From Clostridiales bacterium (lineage in GTDB: Bacteria > Bacillota > Clostridia > Lachnospirales > Lachnospiraceae), in contig JAJBVF010000519.1 in NCBI GenBank assembly GCA_020859965.1, positions 1 through 13,690 on the forward strand: DNA of 13,690 nucleotides. Reading direction: 5' to 3'. Shown one piece after another: positions 9,401-12,081 of the stretch. Made by a program: the position numbers and the translations under genes. Position 1 is the first letter of the stretch. Each line of letters starts with the position of its first letter. The notes beneath the pieces were generated by a model. That model was not told where the DNA came from, made no database searches, and saw only the letters and a program-made list of their open reading frames with translations.

Positions 9401-11749
9401 GGAACATCTATCACGGCTGTTGACGGGGCCGCAACCAGCGTGACCGCATATCATAAAGAACTACATTCTGTAGATGGAACAATTGAACTTCTCTATACGC
9501 TCGACAGTTCGAAGATTCAGGGTGAAAAACTGGTCGTTTTTGAAAAACTGTATCAAGATGTTTCCTATATGCCAGATACAAAACCAGATACAGCTGATGA
9601 AGAGGATCTTGTAAATGAGCATTCCGATCTGGAAGACGAAGAACAAAGCGTGAGTGAATTATCCATTTCGACTACTGCGGTCGATGCCGCTACAGGAGAT
9701 CATGTGGGAAGCGTTCCGATAAATGGAAACCTGTCTGCAATTCGTGATGAAGTAAATCTTGCAGGCCTTGTGGAAGGAATGGAGTATACGATCAATGGTG
9801 TTCTTGTATCTCTGGATGAGTCAGATCTTGCATCGGGAAACTTCTATTATCTGAAAGAAGATGGCTCTCTGTGCACAGAACGTTCAGAAGCATATACAGA
9901 GACACTGACCTTTACCGCAGAGGAGGCTTCACAAGTACAGTATCTGAACTTTGCTCTTAATTCTGATAAAATTCAGGGCAGGACACTGACGGTGTTTGAG
10001 ACAATCTGGCATGAAGATGTACTGATCAGCTCGCATCCGGCAGGTGAAAACAGTAATGGAAATGGATGGGATATGGATAGTCTTGTGAATCAGACCGTTT
10101 ACTATCCGGCGGCAAAGACAAACGCTTCTGATTCTTCCACGGGTAAACATATGGCTTCCGCGGAAGAGAACTGTACGATCGTAGACAGAGTGTATTTTGA
10201 AAATCTGCTTACCGGTCAGACCTACACAATATACGGCCAGATGGTTTATCAGAAAAGTTTTACCGATGCAGACGGTCTTATACATAAAGCAGGAGAAGCG
10301 GTGACAGATATGATCAGTGTATCTTTTACTGCTGCGGAAAACCTGGCGGGTGCTGCATATGAGGACGGCAGTGGCACAGCGGCTGTTGATTCTCTCAGCG
10401 TAACGGAATATCCGGATGGACAAAAAACAGTCAGCGGGTATGTTTCTCTGAGCTTTTCTGTCGATGCATCGAAGCTGGCCGGAGCAACACTGGTAGCATT
10501 TGAGAGCATTAGTCATAATGGAGCTGAAATCATTGTTCACAATGATCTGAATGATCTTCCACAAACGATCAAAATCCCCAAAATCAGTACAAACGCAAGT
10601 GTTCTTGATCTGGATGAAGCGTCTGTGTTTGATTCGGAAGGAAATTACATAGACATTACAATTACAGATATGGTTTCCTATAGGAATCTCTGGACAGCGG
10701 AAGAAATCGTCCGGCTTTCCGCACAGGCAAAACAGGTTAATTACGAAGATGGCTCCTCGTGCACAGAAAGCGGTGAATTGTATTCCATTACGGAGAAGGC
10801 GGTTTATATTCTGAAAGGCATCCTGATGGATAAATCTACTGGAGAACCTTTGAGAGATAATAGCGGCAGAATTTATGAAATATATTCGAAAGCCTTTACG
10901 CCTGAATCAGAAAATGGTATGCAGGAAGTGACATTTATTGTCAATGGGGCTGATTTCATTGATGAAAATGGCGGAACAGCGCTTGCAGGGAAGTCTCTGG
11001 TCGTATTTGAGGATCTGTATTTATGTTCCTCAAAGAAGAACACTTCTGACACGAATCATGTAGCGGAACACCATGATATCGATGATATGGATCAGGATAT
11101 TCGGTTTCCGAACGGACGTACTCATGCAACTGCCGGAGAAGATACGCAGACAGCGAATAAAATAAAAGCGGATTCACAGGCAACGCATGAAGCAGAAGAA
11201 AACTCGCGGACAGCGCATGAAATGGAAGTATCCAGTACTATGACTATAACTGATCTGTTTACTTATGAAAACCTTCATGGCGGTACCGTTTATACAGTAA
11301 AGGGAGTTCTTCAGGCAGTAACTGAGGTTGACGAAAATGGTGTGCCTGTGAAATGGGAGCAGGCAATTGATGACAGCGGAAATGCAATCATATCTACTGC
11401 CACATTTGATACCAGTGAAATAAGCACGGATTATAATGATTCAGTAAGCGGATCTGTCAGGATGACTTTTCACTTTGAAGGGACAAGCCTGGCTGGCAAA
11501 ACACTGGTGGCGTTTGAAGAAATCTCAAGAAACGGGATATCTGTCCTTATACACGCAGATATAACAGATGATGCGCAGACTGTACATATTTCAGAATCGC
11601 AGCCGTCCGAAACAGAGGAGTCAACTGAAGAAAAGGCAGTACAGACGGGTGACCCGTTTGGCTGGCGTCCCCTGGGAACTGCTGTCATTATGGCAATTGC
11701 ACTGATTGTGATCGGAGAGGACTGGAGACGGATAAAGAAACGTTTTTAA
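383..11749 (+). CDS. Giant multidomain cell-wall-anchored surface protein (SpaA/CnaB plus VaFE repeats, 3788 aa)
   Basis: This is a predicted surface adhesin or fibre, exported by Sec and anchored by a sortase. In order: signal peptide (basic MRKNQFLR, hydrophobic core to about residue 24, cleavage near 27-30); Ser/Glu-rich low-complexity spacer (about 31-180); unclassified beta-rich head (about 181-549) holding two similar segments; ten SpaA/CnaB-like domains (about 550-1883) marked by a Lys near the first strand and an xExxAPxGY-type strand; twelve VaFE domains (about 1884-3736) marked by TxA, DTV, VxFE and HxDxxDxxQ motifs; AVQTGD sorting motif (3752-3757), hydrophobic segment (about 3763-3778) and EDWRRIKKRF tail. 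Family knowledge: SpaA/CnaB domains form Lys-Asn/Asp isopeptide bonds and VaFE domains form Thr-Gln ester bonds, giving rigid, protease-resistant stalks. No clear thioester domain, enzyme or named ligand-binding fold was seen, so the ligand is unknown. The frame is intact throughout despite many repeats. It has its own promoter and a likely terminator. The architecture is clear; the adhesin role is inferred. Confidence 0.95.
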   Translation: MRKNQFLRNMTSVILAAAMTMSSMTPAFPAETVSCQASAQETELQDDSKSGNLFLSGSDSEDQNSPEAETASSGCTKEEAGTENTVQGTGVTEEMSEAVKAPDPAEDSESGENSESEVLLTPENLSESDKVSESEEAERTSELEAVSDSETEIRTEGTAETDCGFAGNTEGSLESDETEPVYNFIQYLMTDGGYLNVYYTEEDTEVLTPIDFSGDYDVEVNLPCGMEISYTAVAYDGYAIESVTIADEDGNILEFIEGAGESTLMFTASSVPEYKTVISIAFEEKEMPEDGRLIRYTGTGTASISVYTDEERTELAGILEESTEELDVSQYGFTLYLDIVGDEETGSVPYEIIQYVDGVEISEDLIYSDVDALFHAYESVEFRGEGYEVAEVNIRTASEMAGVPELTGDNCYPIYDKKVEDGLQTDITKMYTNPEVGDVYQTRAIVTSWMSPSHYFYQDAPLKVQLLSTSDNSAYVADLLNQWTYSLYACASATGKHNPQHGQYGNLYFIITDVNPSTCTVSYELYFHNDNSLSYQHAYKGYGTYKYQQVGLEIIKQWKNPSSMDDLDTDVYDLTATFTIYSNAACTKKVKTVTTDALTGHASVTDLDPGTYYIKETTEPSLAQTPDDTADVITIKSGETYTYKKKNAPVRVRLTVKKVSSVDSKYYDSMKGAVYGIFAKKSYAEAAEDENDENILATVTITGEKTTLTGSYFQVGKTYYMKELKAPDSGEWMLSDTVKSFKVSEDDVSSSDKTDVCFDLTITVKEDEPKPVKIRIHKKITEGSGVNEDDSEDEGYRTWLNDIEAFTLKGAQFTFWWSQADAENLNMDTAVCTVTVKAADEDGEFYSAYKSLSGITLGETKTIYYRETKAPYGFALNPAIHSKAITFENANTVEYYTCNVSNIPTYLRLAAYVYKVADDGSDTPLEGATIKVTYYPYAQGSDAVYIWYFKTGTDGKLLTDLDANGNPQALEGSSYIYYTTAGRAYFPEGYYEIQETKAPEGYVCDNTVYHGLTAHIENSSTLAEARKLYLYDADTSNTGIVIKNEPEPGYMKLKKISSNTTLTDQNALYSLAGAEYSVYTNAECTASALEMNTRKTAVLITDENGDTNTLTLSRGTYYVKETKASPGYEMDTTVYTVEVSPLKTATFTSKEIPIYYSADLILKKVTDYATTLSLEDAVFRFEFYAGAKAEGEKPTVTWYFESDADGKIKFEKNYLASAYSSGNLYYDSANNVCLPLGFLKITEEKAPTGFNASTDTVTYTLTGSGYTIQKSGTESAEASGSLTSSAGLNAISQAAVETAGIINDVPVFGGVSLDKKDLESVDGNAQGDGDLAGFTFDVISLNDYMVSLKGDRTKNYSKNEIVMTLTTDENGHAESGTVLQYGTYKIVESGQGTGYTSAGSNTIFPISISKQDEVVEYEVKNLIMQGGVSIKKTDFMLERSAAHGDATLGGAVFMIVNASASTVVNAGGKEIPSSGLTGTPTYEEVLAAASSSVVQTIMTSPDGSAATEAYDLPYGIYYMIETKPAEGYFLNTEWVGKAVIREDGIICAAETIRAQHSGEETIVQQIFRSGIHLKKTDLETRKDSGQGYANFENAEFAIINASDAVVVNSDGNEIPTAKDQIGGKPDYNTLRKLADDGTYTVQKMTTNAEGTWKTGNNALPYGTYYVIETQASYGYWIDENFIGLVVIREDGESIALGETSKSGKSYFVDINDRSSALASSVDQLIRRSDLQFLKVTIDGEYKPYIPFLISAIALDADGKERVLESHVFVSDANGRVDTSRTHSVNTNGFDRYVENGVVTGEGEAYLKEAASWGIWFGSLDAVNDKYGALYPCYYRITEIQCEANASLSENLLESDLLYIYNDSGELTEVMSDNAQYVYYHPLVDTEILLESKAVDTESGTQTLPARESVEVSDSVSYTHVSADHRYRLETQFVDLTAGNTVLSVIGTNDETAKVSDDSLWVTKEFEPEKKSGTNNTWGEISVSALLNTKSLNGHTIVAVDYLYQYINGCWILVAIHDDYTDTDQMLYIPDLVTSALDGLTGSRVGARSEKDFILDSVSYSNLAKGEMYVITMQVADPFTGELTESGKTVYSKRIYSRTATPVSGVVEMPAFSIDSSDFESEKTLVVIEALYRSDEDGNPVGEPILVHESFVDEDQTIRYPEVCTSARDAATCDEVGASSDTTALYDEVTIMNVIFDENDLDGQYSYRVKGRLVYQQDFTDMNGITHKAGEPVETLEGTMNDVTITSDATGNATLVYADGSAAKGTVTITGYGQNRTKSIIEEHVADNSYQTDNTAAIATVTVEMIYTVKSSALEGGTVVVYEDLYHNDTLVDSHADLTDKRQSVHFPKVATSAKMDATGDTVGSVQENAVITDTVSLINLVPGRTYMVSGILMDSMTGEPFLVNGCEISQQAEIRVTEDGEIITDGKEQVSVTGFSEKYNTVDGTIDLVFMFDATGFAGSTVVVFEELLYNEVTVASHRDLEDENQTVHFPEIHTAAADGYTKDAIGTVSGKASIVDTVTYTNLVPGKEYRVSGILMNKKSGGELLDADGNTIMAARSFIAGQLEDGITGEVNEKTNSVSGTIEIEFLFDGSLLEDVTTVVYEDLSHNDTIVTTHRDLSDKEQTVYYPKIRTSAIDGTVGDEVGMTGTTTIVDTVSLWNLVPGYTYTVSGSLMNKENGESVQRNGEAIAQKAVLTVNEDGTVITEDGEDITEAEYDEKTGSVCCKIALIFPFDASDLAGVTTVVFEELQHASVTVASHTDITDLGQSVHFPEIHTTAKDGDTGSPTGTVEEDAVIEDTVAFSNLVVGKEYMLTGLLMNRESGLPVLNGDGNEITSTVTFTASKESCGDMTVTAYHEENQSIDGTYLVTFALDSRQLAGETVIVFESLYHNENEVTTHADLSDNGQSIYYPDIHTTATDSSTKDHVGGILGAVINFARSVLGYEVMNDEKQVITDKVALTNLAPGMTYILSGKLYNVTESLAAGEEKPLIIDGEEITQSVTFTVSEDGTSITAVDGAATSVTAYHKELHSVDGTIELLYTLDSSKIQGEKLVVFEKLYQDVSYMPDTKPDTADEEDLVNEHSDLEDEEQSVSELSISTTAVDAATGDHVGSVPINGNLSAIRDEVNLAGLVEGMEYTINGVLVSLDESDLASGNFYYLKEDGSLCTERSEAYTETLTFTAEEASQVQYLNFALNSDKIQGRTLTVFETIWHEDVLISSHPAGENSNGNGWDMDSLVNQTVYYPAAKTNASDSSTGKHMASAEENCTIVDRVYFENLLTGQTYTIYGQMVYQKSFTDADGLIHKAGEAVTDMISVSFTAAENLAGAAYEDGSGTAAVDSLSVTEYPDGQKTVSGYVSLSFSVDASKLAGATLVAFESISHNGAEIIVHNDLNDLPQTIKIPKISTNASVLDLDEASVFDSEGNYIDITITDMVSYRNLWTAEEIVRLSAQAKQVNYEDGSSCTESGELYSITEKAVYILKGILMDKSTGEPLRDNSGRIYEIYSKAFTPESENGMQEVTFIVNGADFIDENGGTALAGKSLVVFEDLYLCSSKKNTSDTNHVAEHHDIDDMDQDIRFPNGRTHATAGEDTQTANKIKADSQATHEAEENSRTAHEMEVSSTMTITDLFTYENLHGGTVYTVKGVLQAVTEVDENGVPVKWEQAIDDSGNAIISTATFDTSEISTDYNDSVSGSVRMTFHFEGTSLAGKTLVAFEEISRNGISVLIHADITDDAQTVHISESQPSETEESTEEKAVQTGDPFGWRPLGTAVIMAIALIVIGEDWRRIKKRF
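473..919 (+). repeat. Ser/Glu-rich low-complexity spacer in the giant protein
   Basis: Residues 31 to about 180 are dominated by Ser, Glu, Asp, Thr and Ala with recurring SES, SE and ETE motifs and almost no aromatic residues. It is probably disordered and sits between the signal peptide and the first folded region, so it would be the membrane-distal tip of the mature chain. The bias creates long Ser- or Leu-rich open frames on the opposite strand that are not genes. Confidence 0.75.
923..2029 (+). other. Unclassified N-terminal head region of the giant protein
   Basis: About residues 181-549. Two segments about 109 residues apart look related: NVYYTEEDTEVL (196-207) and SVYTDEERTELA (305-316), each followed by alternating beta-like sequence. 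The rest (about 405-549) has several aromatics and a few Cys (including C411 in GDNCYP) and does not match a family I recognise. It lies where TIE-type adhesins carry a thioester or ligand-binding domain, so it is the most likely binding end of the protein (inference). Confidence 0.5.
2030..6031 (+). repeat. Array of ten SpaA/CnaB-like domains
   Basis: Approximate domain starts in residues: 550, 651, 772, 906, 1050, 1158, 1309, 1426, 1570 and 1728. Each has a first strand with Lys (for example VKKVSS, LKKISS, IKKTDF) and a late strand with the Glu that catalyses isopeptide formation (YYIKETTEPS, YYRETKAPYG, YEIQETKAPEGY, YYVKETKASPGY, YYMIETKPAEGY). Most end with Asn in the acceptor position. 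Domains 4 and 6 form a longer subtype with WYF and DGK motifs. Domains 8 and 9 are a close pair sharing NAS, a VVN-containing segment, GTYY/GIYY and VIREDG. Domain 10 matches the form that usually precedes VaFE repeats (GIWFG, then YRITEIQCEAN). Boundaries are by eye, good to about ten residues. Confidence 0.85.
6032..11593 (+). repeat. Array of twelve VaFE (Thr-Gln ester-bond) domains
   Basis: Approximate nucleotide starts: 6032, 6470, 6863, 7424, 7856, 8267, 8696, 9113, 9662, 10109, 10580 and 11111. Domain lengths are about 131-187 residues. Repeats 2-12 begin with a Thr in a TSA/TAA/TTA/TNA/THA motif (T2033, T2164, T2351, T2495, T2632, T2775, T2914, T3097, T3246, T3403, T3580), and all twelve end with a Gln in a DxxQ-like motif. 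The VaFE box is recognisable in all (VFEEL, VYEDL, VIEAL, exact VAFE in 10 and 12) but is VAVDYL in the first. Known family chemistry is a Thr-Gln intramolecular ester bond. Repeats 4-7 are the most regular. Repeats 3, 8, 10, 11 and 12 carry insertions. Confidence 0.85.
11144..11233 (+). repeat. 30-bp tandem repeat (three decapeptide units) within VaFE domain 12
   Basis: Three in-frame 30-nt units encode TQTANKIKAD, SQATHEAEEN and SRTAHEMEVS (residues 3588-3617). Neighbouring units share about two thirds of their bases. They sit in the loop after the conserved Thr (T3580) and before the TITDLFTYENL strand, so the insert extends a loop of the last stalk domain nearest the cell wall. Confidence 0.75.
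11636..11749 (+). other. C-terminal cell-wall sorting signal (AVQTGD type)
   Basis: Residues 3752-3788. AVQTGD replaces the canonical LPxTG: the Thr-Gly is kept, while Leu and Pro are Ala and Val. It is followed by a hydrophobic segment (PLGTAVIMAIALIVIG) and a charged EDWRRIKKRF tail. VxTGD-type signals are frequent on clostridial VaFE proteins. The sortase that would process it is not in the window. Confidence 0.8.
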
Positions 11750-11781
11750 AGTCTGACTCATTTCAGGTAAAAGACCTTTAA

Positions 11782-11806
11782 AATATTCGTTATACTTTAG
11801 AATATT
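11782..11806. repeat. Perfect 7-bp inverted repeat downstream of the giant gene
   Basis: AATATTC (11782-11788) and GAATATT (11800-11806) are separated by 11 nt that contain TATACT (11791-11796). The all-AT arms except for one pair make a weak RNA hairpin, so a protein-binding dyad is possible. It has no good -35 box, so the TATACT is not called a promoter. Confidence 0.45.
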
Positions 11807-11813
11807 GAATAAT

Positions 11814-11899
11814 TATTTTTCCTCGCAATACCGCCCGCTGCATGGCTCAGAAAACTGATGCATGGAGCGGGATGGTAGGCGAGTATTTTTCTTGCAATA
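11814..11899. repeat. Imperfect direct repeats bracketing the hairpin
   Basis: TATTTTTCCTCGCAATA (11814-11830) and TATTTTTCTTGCAATA (11884-11899) match except for one base missing and one substitution. The left copy overlaps the 5' arm of the hairpin and the right copy begins just past its 3' arm. This resembles a target duplication or slippage product. The right copy also supplies the -35 box of the candidate promoter for the downstream gene. Confidence 0.6.
11822..11890 (+). terminator. Strong hairpin plus T-run, likely Rho-independent terminator of the giant gene
   Basis: The stem pairs CTCGC (11822-11826) with GCGAG (11879-11883), TACC (11829-11832) with GGTA (11874-11877), CCCGCT (11834-11839) with AGCGGG (11866-11871), CATG (11841-11844) with CATG (11861-11864), and TCAG (11847-11850) with CTGA (11855-11858), around an AAAA loop. 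That is 23 pairs with small internal loops, followed by TATTTTT. It starts 73 nt after the stop codon. It is longer than a typical terminator, so it could be an inserted palindromic element serving as one. Confidence 0.75.
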
Positions 11900-11920
11900 A
11901 AAGGAAAGATTTTGTATTAT
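11892..11920 (+). promoter_or_regulatory. Candidate promoter for the serine hydrolase gene
   Basis: TTGCAA (11892-11897, four of six consensus matches) is separated by 17 nt from TATTAT (11915-11920, five of six). Transcription would begin near 11927, leaving a leader of about 155 nt that holds the 34-nt tandem repeat. It lies right after the terminator, consistent with a separate transcription unit. Confidence 0.45.
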
Positions 11921-11963
11921 GGAAAGTAACAGAATCATTTTGTAAATATACGGAAAACATGAC

Positions 11964-12027
11964 GAAAGTATACAGAAACGCATGTGGTAAACAGGAAGAA
12001 AGCATACAGAAACGTATGTAGAAAACA
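11964..12027. repeat. Two-copy tandem repeat, 34-nt period, upstream of the serine hydrolase
   Basis: The 30-nt segments at 11964-11993 and 11998-12027 differ at four positions. Both contain ATACAGAAACG. In the second copy CATAC (12003-12007) and GTATG (12014-12018) form a perfect dyad around AGAAAC. A more degenerate relative begins near 11922. The spacing is about three helical turns, as expected for paired regulator sites on one face of the DNA, but no regulator is recognised. Confidence 0.6.
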
Positions 12028-12069
12028 TGCAGAGCACAGAAGAGTAAAACTATGGAAACCAGTAAGACT

Positions 12070-12074
12070 GGAGG
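12070..12074 (+). promoter_or_regulatory. Ribosome binding site of the serine hydrolase gene
   Basis: GGAGG is 7 nt before the ATG at 12082. No other in-frame ATG occurs before the exported part of the protein (the next is past residue 100), which supports this start. Confidence 0.8.
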
Positions 12075-12081
12075 TGTGATA

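Larger units (their letters stand above)
11750..12081. other. 332-nt intergenic gap rich in repeats
   Basis: No gene is supported here. It contains, in order, a perfect 7-bp inverted repeat (11782-11806), a large GC-rich hairpin with T-run (11822-11890) bracketed by near-identical direct repeats (11814-11830 and 11884-11899), a promoter candidate (11892-11920), a two-copy 34-nt-period tandem repeat (11964-12027) and a ribosome binding site (12070-12074). Minus-strand open frames crossing it have no start signals or recognisable product. Confidence 0.7.

Noticed and set aside
7607..10564. Minus-strand open frames of 206 and 211 codons within the VaFE array
   Set aside because: They are antisense to a strongly supported coding sequence, cross repeat boundaries, and have no protein-family features.
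11791..11796. A promoter -10 box (TATACT) just after the giant gene
   Set aside because: No acceptable -35 box at proper distance, and the strong terminator hairpin lies right downstream.
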